Part shown: positions 24,703 through 37,583 of the stretch, piece by piece
How positions within the stretch are numbered: position 1 is the first letter of the stretch
Layout: each line of letters starts with the position of its first letter
DNA from: Prinsepia uniflora
Lineage: Eukaryota; Streptophyta; Magnoliopsida; Rosales; Rosaceae
Reading direction: 5' to 3'
Assembly (NCBI GenBank): GCA_032719365.1
Contig: CM064875.1
Coordinates: 14,557,816-14,621,815 of the forward strand
Length of the DNA: 64,000 bases
The notes under the pieces: model-generated
What the model was told of the DNA's origin: nothing
Seen by the model: the letters and a program-made list of their open reading frames with translations, nothing else
Databases searched by the model: none
Program-made: the position numbers and the translations under genes

Positions 24703-25030
24703 AGTGATTTGGAGGAAACTAGTTAGTGCTTAATCGTTTATAAGGAATTAGTGTTTGTATTTTAAAAAAGCATATAAATATCAAACCGGCCCAAATACAT
24801 TATTAGGTTTTTTAAGGGGCAGAGAGGGCCAGGGAGGTTATGGGCCTTTCCTACCTTTTTATTTTAGTTATTACATAATATTTTATTGCATCGTATGTCA
24901 CATGCAAGAATCATACTAACCTTAAATGGAAGTCAATTATCAATATATTTATAGATTAATATTATTTAAGTATCCCTAATTTATAAAGTTAAACTATGGA
25001 TCAAGGATCTATAAATACTAATTTTCACCA

Positions 25031-25300
25031 TGCCCCTCCGTACGTAGTTTTGTATTACAAAATGTATTTATATATGTGCAAATTAGAATAATATTGTTAA
25101 ATATTTATATTTCTCAATTTACATGTCAATATCACTTATTACGTAATAAATGCCCCTCCGTACGTAGTTTTATATTACAAAATGTATTTATGTATGTACA
25201 AATTAGAACAATATTGTTATATATATATTAAGCTTGTTCCTTTTCTTTTACTTATTGCTTTATATTTCTCCATTTACATATCAATATCACTTATTACATA
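25031..25300 (+). repeat. Tandem duplication, 120 bp period
   Basis: The segment starting TGCCCCTCCGTACGTAG at 25031 recurs at 25151. The second copy has an extra block of about 40 bp (AAGCTTGTTCCTTTTC region) before the shared TTTACATATCAATATCAC end. Confidence 0.8.
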
Positions 25301-25382
25301 ATAAGTATTCAATTTTGAGTGCATAAGTATTTGTTTTGCATACTTTTTAGAAACTCCGAATAAGTGATATTACAATTTTTTA

Positions 25383-25958
25383 CAAGGCTAACCCTAAGAC
25401 ATTGGGGGTCCAAGGAAAACTTTCAAATTGGGGCTCCATTATTATTCAATTCTCAAAATGTTTGTTATATATATATATATTTAGTGTGTTTAATACACTA
25501 TTTAGTTTGATTTAGGAAAAAAATATTAGAATTCATTTAGGAAAAATTATTAGGGTTGATTTAGGAAAAGAGGAAACAAAAGAAAAAAAGAAAATGAAAA
25601 GAAAAAGAAAATAATCTATTTAGGAAAAGAAAACAAAAAAATGGAACATAATTTTTTTTTAAAAAGAGGAAAAAGACTCTACTAAAGATTCGAACATAAC
25701 TCCTTGAAAGAAAACCAAACGAAAAAAAAAATAAAGCTACAAAGGGGCCCTTTAAGGTTCGAACCTGGGCATCTTGAAAAGAACAAAAAAGCAACAACCA
25801 ATGCGCCCAATCCACCAGCCACTATAAATAATTTTAAAGGAACAAAATTATATACAAAAGTTACATAATAATTATATAAAATAAAAATTTTTGGGTCGCC
25901 CTTGAGATGGGTGCCTTAAACGCCGGCCTCATCTGACTACTCTCAGAGCCGGGCCATG
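25383..25958. mobile_element. hAT-like non-autonomous element
   Basis: 576 bp with related ends CAAGGCTAACCCTAAG and, on the other strand, CATGGCCCGGCTCTGAG, the CARGGCYNGC type seen at 57761. The interior is A-rich with lysine-coding shadow frames. The right end abuts a TA microsatellite, so the 8 bp target duplication cannot be read. Confidence 0.6.
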
Positions 25959-26571
25959 TATATATATATATATATGTATATGTATCTCAAAATATTTTGC
26001 TTACCTATTATTATTATTTTATTTTTCTGTATTATATTATGCAGCTCTCTTTTTAACGTTAGCATTTTCAAAATGAAATGATGACATTTATTTCAAAAGC
26101 TTTCGGGTCTATCTACACTATAACATTACCTATGTAAAGCGTCATCTTGATATAGATTTCTCACTAGGTTACTGTGTTTCTCAGCCGTCCTGAATTTTAC
26201 TTTTAAGCAATTCAGTTGTCCAAATAGTCTCAAATTTAATTATCACGAGCGAGAAATTTAAATATCAAGAATAAGAAATCTGTTAACATTTAAATAAATA
26301 AGAAAGTGAAATTAACGGATAATAATTTGGTAGATACATTCATTTAATAGAATCGTCATCGAATTAATAGTGTAAAAATTAACTGTTAAATGAAACTCCA
26401 TCAAGTGAATGCACCAATCAAATCATCGATCACCGGAATTATATATAATTAATCGAATTTGGATCATCCTCACAAAATGAAATTGAGTTAAAAACAAAAA
26501 CAAAATTTCCTTTCATCATGCTTTGTCTCTGCATATGAGTCGGAATTGATACCCATCATCTCTATTATTGA

Positions 26572-26738
26572 CAGAAAAAGCAGGTGCTTCAGCTGTTCAA
26601 CTTTTTCTTTTGGTCGCGGCTTGTGGGTTTGCCTTCATTCAAGGCATCAGCATCACCCAAGTTGGTGCTTCGTATCGTCACACTTCGCTTCTGAGTTCCG
26701 ACACAGCACCATGGACCCATAATTCCATTTTAGTATAG
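26572..26738 (+). pseudogene. Exon-like fragment encoding a hydrophobic segment
   Basis: A TCTCTATTATTGACAG sequence looks like a 3' splice site. After it an open frame of about 54 codons ends at TAG (26736-26738). It contains VQLFLLVAACGFAFIQG, a good membrane segment, followed by a polar SYRHTSLLSSDTAPW stretch. Composition is coding-like (fewer A/T third bases) against an AT-rich background. No start codon, no other exon and no family recognised. It may be the last exon of a gene fragment carried by a transposon, or chance. Confidence 0.4.
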
Positions 26739-29620
26739 GCTTCTTACTTTACAAATCTAGGCTCAAAAATTTCACTTTACCTTACAAATTTTAGATACCA
26801 TTTTAAATATAAAAATAGATATAATTTGATTATAGGAGAAATAATAGGTTTGGATATAGAAAAAATTTATATTTTCCGATCCTACTATTTTAAGAGAATT
26901 AGATTTAACAAGTTTTCTTCTATTTTTACACCTTCTAATCTCCTCACCATGAAAATACATATAATTTTACTCAAAATACATTAATTTTGATGAGTTATCC
27001 AATATAATCGAATCCAATTATACTCATCAAACGAGCCCTTTGATTTTTCTCACTTTCCCGTTTAAACTAGCTAAAAAAGGCCCAAAACATCATAGTTGCT
27101 CTTAGGCACGAACTCAGGAATTATAATTGTGGTGGGCTAAATTTTAACGTAAAAAAATTTATCATCAAATTTTGATGATATTATGTAAATTTTATTGATT
27201 TAGAAAATACGCATAGTAAAAATACATATCTTATATAAGAAATAATAAATAATTATGCAATAAATACATATAAAGCACTTAAATTGTAATAACCTCGTTC
27301 TTACATGGATGAGAGATATCATACAATCTCCAAAAAATTCATAATCATTTTTTATCTAAATGCATAATAAATTAAAAATTTATGTTATAAATTAACATTA
27401 CATAATTTTTTTTCTCTAAATATTCAATTTTGGGTAGACAGAAGCACACTCTACCCTTAAGCTGCGGCCCGTTGCTCCATTTTTATCGATTTCATCCAAT
27501 ATTATTAAAATTAATGGGTAATTTAGCAAATGAGTTGTACTTTCATCAAATGGTCGCAACAACGCACTACGTCCGATATTATATTGCTACCGGCCCACGT
27601 AACCCAAGTGGAAAATAATAAAAAATAATAAATAAACATTTTATTTTATTGTCACGCAAATGAACTATGCCTGTGACTTAATACAGATGTCTTAAGTAAT
27701 TTGGTCACAAGGCTGCTATGTAAGAGAGGGAGAGAGAGGGAGAGATGCCACTCCTTTATGCATATGTATACAAGCTGTCGAGTTTATGGTAGCCAGCTTT
27801 GATTATAAGCTCAACCCTATCATCTAAGTTGGGGGAAAGAGCAAGCCTTCTAGTCTAAGCACCATGGGGTCAAACCGGCCTATGCATAATGCAGGACGTT
27901 TGCATTTTCAAGTTTTGTACGTACATGTCAAAGAGGCTTATGGCTTAAAAGCCTTAACTAAATATGAGTAAATATTTTCGGGGTACGATGTAGCTGAAAT
28001 GGTATAGATGAAAAGTCTCCAGTAAAAATATATTGCATGTACTTGCATTTGTGACTACAGAGCTTTTTATGATCTCACGTTGTAGATTCGAAATTAACTA
28101 TTGTCTTTAGGATTTATTCGGTATTTCAATGGAGGTGAGAGAAATTAGTCTCACATCAATGAGACAATGAATTTTGCTTATGTTGGTGGCCAAGAAACCT
28201 GCTCTAAAAAGAATTTACAGTTGAAGCAATTGAAATCCTTGTATTGTTTGTTGGGGTTGTTTTACCATCTGGGACCAACAATAAAGTTAGTAGACATTGA
28301 TGAAGGATGGGTGGTTTCAAAATATAATGAAAGCTCTTCAGGGGAGCCCCCATGGCCCCCCATGCAATGAGCCTCCTAACTGTACCTTTTCGTAATTCGT
28401 AAGAATTTGACTTGAGATTTTGACGTATTTTTATTATTTATAATAATTAAATTTGAGATTTTCAAATATAACAACGGGAAATGGCATTAAATTATAGTGT
28501 TATTCACTCAGAATTTTATAATTGAAAAAATAAAATCAAAATTAATTCAGCTTTGGAGGAATTACAGATAGAAAAATAATATATTTCAGAAAATGCTTAA
28601 AGGTATGGATGTACTCATTTTCCTTATTTATGAAAATGCTTTAAAATATGGATGTCCAATTTTAGTGAAAACGACAACGCTTTTGCGAGATAAAAAATTT
28701 CTCCCGACATGCAATATCATGATATATCATAAAGAGAAAACAAAAATAGGAACAATTTGGTAAATGAAAAGATGATCTCATCTGAAGATACAACAATTTC
28801 TCATGCATTAGAAATATCATATTGTTAAATCAAAACATTGGAGGTTTATCCTTTCATGTTACGTAGGGACCAATAATGCCAAAAAAAAAAAAAAAGGGAA
28901 AAAGAAAAGGTCATCGTCAACAATGAGACGGAGAAAGAAAGAAAAAGAAAGGCTGAATTATTTGGACCAAAAATGCATACAAGTCGACCAAGAAAGGACA
29001 AAATATGGTGTGTGATTATTGGTTAAGACTCTCTTGTCTCTCCCATGCTTTGGAAATCTTTTGCATTGTATTTTTTCCATAAAAAAATGTTAATGAAATT
29101 TTTTAAAATTAAATGGACGGATTTTTATGATTATTTTGATTAAAATCATATTATTAATTTTGTAATGCATAAAAATAATTAAATGTTCTTTAATTTGTTG
29201 AATTTTTATGTTGATGTGAATTTTTAATGATTATTTTATAAATAAACGGTTTTAAGAATAATTAGATAAGAGTGTAACAAGAAAGTCTCTTAAATAGAAT
29301 ACAAATATTATTTTTTTATACGATGATATTGTGAAAAAAAGAAGTTTATTATACACATTAAGTATCGATCTTACCCTTTATAAAAATTGAACTTGAGATT
29401 TCGTATATATCATATAGAAAATAGTACTATTATGTCAGAATACTAAGTGCCAATATTATTCTATTTTTTATATAAAACAAATATCATGATATATTAAAAG
29501 ACGTACAATCTTATTGACTTCTGTGAAGACGATCTTAACTATGATCTAGAAATGATGTTACTGATTGGGTTATGTATATGAAGTTTTTTCTAAAATGAAA
29601 GAGTACTGCAAGAAAGTTTC
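26739..29620. other. AT-rich spacer, nothing recognised
   Basis: Short frames on both strands (27430-27618, 28167-28370) have no known motif. A GAGAGGGAGAGAGAGGGAGA purine run lies near 27725. No RNA gene or transposon end is convincing. Confidence 0.55.
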
Positions 29621-30024
29621 GTAAAAAGTGGAATGCAAGTAATGTAAGTATTTCTTATTAAAAATAAAAATGAAATGTAAATTGATTATCTTTTTTACTG
29701 TAGAGTAAATTAAATTTAATATTTTTAAAATTAAAAATTACAAAATAACAATAATTTAAAGAAAGTTTATTATTGGTGTTTCATTTAAAGAAAGTTCATT
29801 ATTGTTATTTCATTCAAAGAAAGTAAAAAGTGGAATGCAAGTAATGTAAGTATTTCTTATTAAAAATAAAAATGAAATGTAAATTGATTATCTTTTTTAC
29901 TGTATAGTAAATTAAATTTAATATTTTTAAAATTAAAAATTACAAAATAACAATAATTTAAAGAAAGTTTATTATTGGTGTTTCATTTAAAGAAAGTTCA
30001 TTATTGTTATTTCATTCAAAGAAA
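29621..30024 (+). repeat. Recent 202 bp tandem duplication
   Basis: 29621-29822 is repeated at 29823-30024 with only one difference that I see (CTGTAGAG versus CTGTATAG). Each unit itself holds a shorter AAAGAAAGTTYATTATTG repeat. The near identity means it is young. Confidence 0.92.
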
Positions 30025-31493
30025 GTTCAGATAATGAAGATGAACACATATTATTATTATTATTTTTTATCTAGCCTCTATTTTCATCTTCTTCCTCCTC
30101 CCCTTCTCCCTTCAACTGTTTTTCCACATTTTCCTTTTGGATTCATAATAAGAGTTCTTTTTTGTGGTGACAGTTTGCTCTGAGTCTATTAAGAGAGTTC
30201 CTTCTCATATTATTTTTCTATATTTTCAATTCACTCCCTTTCCCAAAAAAATTCTTTAAAATTTCGTCTTTCCTCAAATATTCTATCTTATTATTGAAAG
30301 AGTTTTTCATCTTATCTCTCTTTGGTTTTGGTCACAATAGTTAGATTATGATTTTGTGTCATGTATTTACTTTTATGAGCATTTGAATCGCTGAAGATCA
30401 AGCATTCCGTAGTTCGACATACTCTTCAAGTTCTTCAAGATTAAATGTGATGAGTTGACGATAGTGGCTATTTTTTTTTTCGTGGAGGTAATTTGTTTAG
30501 AGTTATATATATTATTAAGGTTTTGGTTATTTTGAATTTTGTAGGTTTGATTTGTAATTTTACATAATTTTAATGATGTGAATTTATTAATTGTTAGTGT
30601 AATTTTATCTACGCTAATATTACTATTTTAATTTGTAAGTCTCACTATTATAATTTAATTTTGATGACATAATTATATATTTTTTATGGTATACAATAAT
30701 ATTTTTTTAATTACAAAAAAATTAAAGTTGAGATAAGAATGAGCCAATTGTAACGAAAGTCGCATCAAAATGGACAAGTCATAATTTGCATTATAAATTA
30801 ATAATAATAATAATAATAATAAAATGAGTCAAAAGCAGCAAAAAGCAGATTAATGTTAAGAAAACTCATTATGAATGGACTGAACCATGTTTCCAAATAT
30901 AAGTCCTGGGAATATTCCTTATTGGGAACACCACTTGGTACAAGACAAACTTCACCAAACCAATGAAATTTGGTACCATGGCATCAATCCGTATCTACTA
31001 ATAACATTTATTTATACGTAAAATATTGAAATGTAAAATTAAAATATTATTATAATATTGAAATGTAAAATATAAAATAATATTTATTTGTACTCTTTAG
31101 TTTATTTCTTTCGTTTAAATTGACTTAAGTGTTCATAATTGAACTCTTTATTTTGCGCCATCTTAGTCTTCAAACTTTGCCTCCTCGCGCTTTAATCTTT
31201 GCCTTATCGAGCTTCAACCTTTGCCTCGTCGGATTTGAACTTTGTCCTTGTATGCCTATTTTTGTGTTGAATCGAACAATGAATTGCAATTAGAACGATT
31301 ATTGTATCAACAATTACATCATAAATGTAAATGTATATTTTTTTTACGAAACAAAAGTGTAACTTTTACATCTTATTTTCATATGTAATATGAGACTCAA
31401 AATTGAATTCAAAGTTTACGATTATAAATATTTCTAAACGTTCAAAGTTGATTATCATAATGCATTTTGGTTGTGAAAAGTGGTTGCATTAAA
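30025..31493. other. AT-rich spacer, nothing recognised
   Basis: Pyrimidine-rich tracts (30060-30140), a (TAA)n run near 30800, no long reading frame. Confidence 0.55.
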
Positions 31494-31647
31494 TTTTTTT
31501 TGATAAAACTAAATGAATTGAAGAAAGGACAAAATCCCACAAGGGCACCAAGAAAATTAGGGAACAACAAATAGACCTTAAAGGCCAGCATGCCTGAAGA
31601 CTACACAAACAAAAGCAAACTAAGCATTAGAAAGGGATCACTTCATG
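31494..31647 (-). mobile_element. Possible LINE 3' end with A tail
   Basis: On the minus strand the text runs CCTTGTGGGATTTTGTCC, then TTCTTCAATTCATTTAG, and ends in an A8 run, a layout like plant LINE 3' tails. It is cut on its upstream side by the LTR at 31648. No RT is present. Confidence 0.35.
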
Positions 31648-32600
31648 TGTTGAATCAAAGATTGAACCCGCCGCGAAAAGTTCTCACAATTCCTGCAAAC
31701 AGCAAACAATTAGCTATCGTTGCATCGATCGATTTACCCAGGGGGTTGTTCGACCAAAAACACTCCGATGCTTAAGTTAGCTTTGAGAGAGGAAAATGAT
31801 ATACTTCGAAGCGAAGAATCAACGTACCTTGGAAATGAAATGTGCCTTACTATTTATAGGAAATTCTTGGGAGCTTTGGAGCGTTCTAATTAGTCGGTTG
31901 AATATTTAATTAATAAAAATATATATTATTAATTAAATATACTATTTAATAATAGTAATGATGGTTCATCATGATAGTAATGATGGTTCATCATGATAGT
32001 AATGGCAATTATTGTATTTTAATATCAATATTAATTATCTATTATTAAGAATAACGACAATTAATTCTCGGGGAGAATATTGATATTACGGAGATTTTAA
32101 CCCCATCAAATAACGTATTTAACTAGTAAATAGATTATTTAATATGCGAGTGTTTTCAAATGATCAGCGTTATTGCCAGGGGCAATTTAGTCATTTTTGG
32201 GAATTACGGGCCACGTGGCAGCTCCATAATTTTCGGATGATTTTGGGTTCCACATCATGAAAACATGAAGGTTTACATTATGCTAAAATTTAAACTTGCA
32301 CAAGCGCAAACGCAATACAATCAGGATTTGGATCAAGACACTCCCATGAGGCCAGTAAGTGCCCCCCCAAACTTACGATTATTATGCTCCTGCCATAGGA
32401 AATAAACAGTAACCGTAAGGGCCAACTAATTGACTTCCAAGCTAAATGAGCTGTCCCTGCAGAAAACCGAAATAGTATCAATGATTGCTGGCCAAAGGTT
32501 AAGACAAGGAACGACACACCTACGAAGCACACTTTGCTAGATATTGTTCTATCCAAAAAGTGTCGTGGTGGGTTCGGGGTCGCTGTACAATGCTTCCTGA
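31648..32600 (-). repeat. 3' LTR of the gag-only element
   Basis: Starts TGTTGAATCAAAG on the plus strand. The similarity to 40116-41043 ends at TTCCTGA; the last CA-type end is CTGTACA at 32589, so the right boundary is uncertain by 11 bp. It carries an extra 24 bp duplication of ATGGTTCATCATGATAGTA (about 31965-31997) relative to its partner. Confidence 0.8.
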
Positions 32601-32862
32601 ATGATAATGACTGTTCACCGCGCACTGTAGCAAATCACTGTTCGGGGTCACTGTCGCAAATCACTGTTCACCGAAGTTTTAGGTTATATTTTAAATTAAT
32701 ATTTAATTCCCAAAAAATTGTGGGAAATTGATATGATACTCATAGAGTCGTTATTGACCTTTTATGATGTTTTTGGGCAGGATTCGAGATTCCTGGAAAG
32801 CGTCGGAAATTACGGAAACGCGTGCAGCTTAGAAAGCGAGCGGTTTGGACGGTGTGTGTGAG
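32600..32862 (+). mobile_element. Fragment of the TGTAACGACCC LTR family
   Basis: CACTGTAGC, CCGAAGTTTTAGG, AATTCCCAAAAAATTG and AGCGAGCGGTTTGGACGG follow in the same order as in 48570-48905. It therefore derives from the LTR family of the 47493 solo LTR, donor-side half. It ends near GTGTGTGTGAGC, again at the donor motif. Confidence 0.6.
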
Positions 32863-33086
32863 CATTGGTAGGCTGGCTCACATTCATTGGTAGGCTGGCT
32901 CACATTCAATGTGACTCTTGCTAGTACCACAAAATGCTTGCTATACGTCAAGAGTCCGTCGAAGGTGTTTAGAAACTTTGTTGAAGCGGGTGTACAAACA
33001 GCGCCACGTGGTGGGCGGAGTTTGGCTGAACAGTCGACGGGGATTTGGCGGTGACTGAGTGAGTTTGCGGACGTGACTAGTGAGCA

Positions 33087-34233
33087 TTGGTAGGCTGGAT
33101 CACATTCACTGTGACTCTTGCTAGTACCACAAATATGCTCGCTATGTGTCAAGGTGCCGAGAGACCCAGCAAACTTGCTTTGTGGGAGCGTGGCGGTTCT
33201 CGTGGCCTAAGTCCATTCCGAGGGAAATATATGGAGTTTGAGAAGCCTCAAGACTTCATGGAGTGGAAGGCTTGCAATTAAATTGCCTTTCCAAGCGACG
33301 TTCTCGTGGAGCTTGGCGACAGTCATGCCTCTCCAGACTTAAGGATGGCCTCGCACTTCCGCATGTTTGATGAGCTGTACAACAGGTTTGGAGGTCAGCC
33401 TGATCTCAAAAAGATTGACATGGCCCTTAAAATTCCTCCGGGGTTCCGGGATTTGAGCCGGCTACTTTCTCCATTTAGAGATATGAATGGCAGGAGGTCT
33501 TCAGACATCCTAATCAAGGAGTGGTTGAGCGCTCCACTGCGCTTGAAAGAAACCGTTGTTCAGAAGAAGAACAATAAGCAAGGACTCATTGGTTCTTTGG
33601 AGAAAAAGCATGCTGAGTAACTTCTTTCCAAACCCGACTGTTCTGGTCCCGCGAATGTGCCACCTTGACGTGAAGGGCTGCATAAATGGAAAGTTATGTT
33701 GTCGATGTGAGATTACGATAACTTAAGAAAACTTAAGGTCCTAATTTCACATTGGAAGTCAAAGTGGGCGAGCTGGAGACGAGCCGTGCAGAGAGGATGC
33801 TGATAGAAAAGGAGCGAGATACCGCTCGAGATGAGCTCTCCTTGCTGCGCAGAAATTTGCAGGACTCAGAAGGCTTAGATGCTTCGATGACGAAGGCTCG
33901 GATGTTTCGCAAGACGAAGGCTCTGATGCTTCGCATGGCAAAGGCTCAAACGTTTTGCAAGGCGAAAGTTTGGATGCTTTGATGACGAAGGCTTAGATGC
34001 TTCGCATGACGAAGGCTTGAATGCTTCGCAGGGCGAAGGCTCGGATGCTTCGCGGGGCGAAGGCCCGAATATTTCGCAAGGCGAAGGCTTGGATGTTTGA
34101 TGACGAAGGCTTAGGTGCTTCGCATGCTGAAGGCTTAGATGCTTCAGAAGGCGAAGGCTCGGATGCTTCGCAGGGTGAAGGTTCGAATGTTTCGCAAGGC
34201 GAAGGCTTGGATGCTTCGATGACGAAGGCTTAG
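33087..34233 (+). pseudogene. Antisense ORF (aORF) of the gag-only element, decayed
   Basis: Three open pieces: 33087-33281 and 33306-33620 are in one frame split by a single TAA (33279-33281), and 33752-34233 lies in another frame. The first two include GKYMEFEKPQDFMEW and KKIDMALKIPPGFRDLSRLL; the third begins with a charged coiled-coil-like segment (KVGELETSRAERMLIEKERD) and runs into an 8-residue repeat. Position, direction and coiled coil fit the antisense ORFs of Tat-lineage elements; their function is unknown. A block near 33080-33150 (GCATTGGTAGGCTGG) duplicates 32860-32950. Confidence 0.6.
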
Positions 34234-34378
34234 GTGCTTCGCATGGCGAAGGCTTAGATGCTTCGCAGGGCGAAGGCTTGAATGCTTCGCAGGGCGAAGG
34301 CTTGGATGCTTCGATGACGAACACTTTTAGGTGCTTCGCATGGCGAAGGCTTAGATGCTTCGCATGGCGAAGGCTTTT
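33866..34378 (+). repeat. 24 bp coding minisatellite
   Basis: About 20 copies of a 21-24 bp unit like GATGCTTCGCATGGCGAAGG. In one frame the 24 bp unit gives eight residues, EGLDASQG and variants (EGSDASQG, EGSNVSQG). Some units are 21 bp (GATGCTTCGATGACGAAGG), still a multiple of three. Higher-order groups of three or four units recur. Confidence 0.9.
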
Positions 34379-34842
34379 TACACTAGAGGGAATAAGCTTT
34401 GAAAATTGTACATGGTGAACAAATAGGTTTGTATGAATTCAGAACAATTTCTCAATCTTATTCCATTGATACTTGAATTTGTAAGACAACTTGAAAAGCA
34501 AAATTTGAAAGCTCCATAAAATTTTATGTCTTTCTAATGTTGTCAGGACCCACCCCGGTTTCACCCCGAAATCCGAGGTAAATCCTGCTCCCGTCTGACT
34601 CCCCAACACAACACTAAGGTAAACTCACTCGAAACCACCAAAACACTCAGTCAGACGCAGGAGAACTATACAATACATCCCGAAATTTAAAAGTTTTACA
34701 GAGCATAGTACCACAGTCTAAAAGAAAGAAAACCGATAAACAGTATGCGCACACGAAAAAATTAAACACTCCGGGGTCGCTCTCGTGACTTCTATGCCTC
34801 AGACGCTGCCTCGACGTCGAAACCCCGCTCTAGCTCCACGAC

Positions 34843-35710
34843 CTGGAGGACAATTTAAAACAGAAGGTGTGACTAGACCAAAATAAAATAAAAGTTTCCA
34901 AAACCATTTTATAAGCAAACCGGGTTTTAGCCCTCCGTTTTGAAACCACATGCACAACCCAGTTACCAAAAACAGTTATAAAGCAATCGCCATAAAACAT
35001 TTACAGAATCATTTTAAAAACAGTATAATTCCCATAACCTCACCATAAGAACAGAAACACTATAAAACAGTTATAGAAACCATATCATAAGCATCATAAA
35101 ACCGTATCATAAACCATGGGTATCAAATCATCATTTTCCGATCAAACCTGCTGGACCTATCCGAGTCTTTAAACTCAATCCAGGCCTCAATTATATCCGA
35201 GTCTTTAAACTCCCGAGTCTTCAAACTCAATAGGCCTACGGGGGAAATATCAATATATCCGAGTCTTTAAACTCCCGAGTCTTTAAACTCAATCCGGGTT
35301 TTTAAACCCAATTCGGGCCCGTCCCCCGTCAATCACAATATCCTGGTCTTTAAACCCAATAACCAAATCCAGCAAATCCAATCCAAAACCATTTGAAAAC
35401 CATTTCTAAATCCATATCCAAACCCGAATCCGAAATCACTGGTCCGAAGCTCTTCCGGCATCCAGAACCGTCATTCTGAACCCAAATTTGGAATTCCACT
35501 TTTCAACCTTAAAACCAAATCTCGATTTCCAAAATCCGATTCTAAAATCGAAAACTCTTTAATCACCAAATCATGTTATTTCTCGAAAACCGTGCAATTA
35601 TGCAAAACCAACATCACATATTCAACAATCATGAAATCACATGTAAAATCATAAAACAATTATAGAAAAACAGTTATGCATGCTTAAGTTTAGAGAAGGG
35701 GTCCACTCAC
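34843..35710 (-). other. Candidate LTR-resident intron (minus copy)
   Basis: On the minus strand the donor ACT|GTGAGTGGAC is at 35710, and TTAAATTGTCCTCCAG|GT ends at 34843. The branch-like word has drifted to GTCAC. It frames a GAGT/ACTC array. Confidence 0.45.
35158..35360 (-). repeat. GAGT-TTAAAG-ACTC inverted-repeat array
   Basis: Seven or so copies of the 14 bp near-palindrome GAGTTTAAAGACTC (minus strand), separated by short linkers. Some copies read GGGTTTAAAGACC or close to it, so outer bases differ in a paired way. Confidence 0.85.
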
Positions 35711-37583
35711 AGTACCGAGCCCTTAATCGCGTCCTGAACATCTCGTACGTTCCTCAGCTTCCTTGGGAAGTCCCGATCGTGTCAACAACCACTGAAGTAC
35801 GTTACTAACACATTTACGAAAGTCCACCTAATTTTCCCTAAAAATCCCCGGGTCCTAAACGTAACGAACCGGAAACCCTAAACCTTCACCCTCGCGAGAT
35901 AACATCGAATCGACGTCCGATCAACCCGAAATCAATTCCAATAGACTCGTCACAACACCTAGACCAAAAACCTAGTTGACACTTTCCCCAAACACCGCCG
36001 CACGCGCCCCCACGCGCCACCCAAAGGTGGCTGCGCGTGGCCCTCACGCGCCAGCTATAGTGCATCATCTACCTCTGGTCGACCTGGTTCGACACAGTTG
36101 CTGTAATTTGAACCGGCGTGACCGGTTTGCCGCCGTCCGTCCACCAAAACCGCTCATCTCTTCACCCATTGTTTCGTCCAGACCTAGGCTACCCTTTCAC
36201 CTTGTTCAGACACCTCAACTCGAACTACAACTCGTCGACTCAAGCTCGAACAGAAACCCGTACTGTCCCCTGTTTCCTTCTCCGGCCACCCAGGTCTCCC
36301 CCCGTCACGGTGGCTAGCTTAAACCAATCCTAGGGCCATCCTAAACCTCACCCAACTCACCAAAATCGTCGACGCACACTCAAAACCCATGACTTTCGAT
36401 TTGAAAATCGACGGCAAAACAGAGCACACCGGTACTCTCCATCGTCCTAGCCTCCACCGTGCACTCCCCGTCACGGCTGCACAACCAGAAGACTCCTAGG
36501 ACTCCACTGAGTCCCCTAGACCTCACGGGACTCCTCGATTCAACCCATAAACCTACGACTTAGCGTCTGAATCTAGACGGAAAAACAGAGCACATAAAGG
36601 GAAACAAGAAATTACCTGTCCTCCTGTCGCCGTCGTGAGCTCAGCCGTGAGGCAGTAGCTCCTCTCGTCCTCCTCAGTCCTTTGGACACCTCCGCTGGCC
36701 TCGATTGATCGATCACGGCCGCACCACCACCCACAACTCCTCTCTGTTCTATGTTTCCCCCTGGTTTTCCCGTGACTCACCTTGCACCCTCACACAGCCA
36801 CCACACCTCCAAACCTCCTCTCTGTATCCTTCTCACTTCTGATCACTCCTCACTCACTAATTCACACAACACACACAACACCACCACCCAATTCTCTCAA
36901 TTCTCTCCCTCTGTTTCTCTCTGGGTCGAGGAACACACACGAACACACGGGCACCCCCAATTATTTGGACCGTGCACACGCCTAGAAACCACTAGGCCCT
37001 TGCCAAGCGTCACAATCTTCCCCTTCTCTCTCCTAACTGTCTCAATCTCAGCCCTCCATTTTCCCTCTCTGTTGTACAAATCCCAAGGTGCAAAAAGACC
37101 AAACTGCCCTTCTTCTTAAACCAAAATTACGATTTTACCCTTACCGTTTTAGACCCGTACCTCACACATCGCAAGTCCGATGAATACGTGCCGCCTGTCA
37201 TCGAACTCAGGACGACAAGATCTATCTAACAGTCCTAGGTCAACGTGTCAGAACCCAATCGTACGAAAAGTCAACTATTCCCCCTATTTTAACCAAATTA
37301 CGAAAGTGCCCTCAACCTTCCGAACATCATAACTTCCTCCTCGGATGTCGGAATCGGGCTTACCACCTGTCTATGGATTCTTGACGTCCTGGTCATCGGT
37401 CAAAACCTAATTGACCGCCCGAACTAAAAGTCAACATTTTACCCGAACCAGGGGCAAAATCGTCATTCTACCCTATCTGTCCAAAAGTACCCAACTAAGT
37501 ACTACTTAAGCTCACTAATCCTTTACTAATCGCTGTCTTAATCCTAATTTCCAGGACGGGTCGTTACAAATGTTGACATGTGT

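Larger units (their letters stand above)
34541..37568 (-). mobile_element. Solo LTR, 3.03 kb, TGTAACGACCC family
   Basis: Plus strand starts TGTCAGGACCCACCCCGG and ends ACGGGTCGTTACA; AATGT at 34536-34540 and 37569-37573 is an exact 5 bp target duplication. It is closely related, in the opposite direction, to the LTR at 50393. It is inserted between the antisense ORF and gag of the gag-only element. Long frames such as 36751-37119 are part of the LTR and not called as genes. Confidence 0.93.

Noticed and set aside
25750..25770. GGTTCGAACC, like a tRNA T-arm
   Set aside because: No acceptor, D-arm or anticodon stem around it; it lies inside a hAT-like element.
25561..25815. Phe-rich minus frame resembling a membrane protein
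   Set aside because: Produced by A-rich low-complexity DNA on the plus strand inside a hAT-like element.
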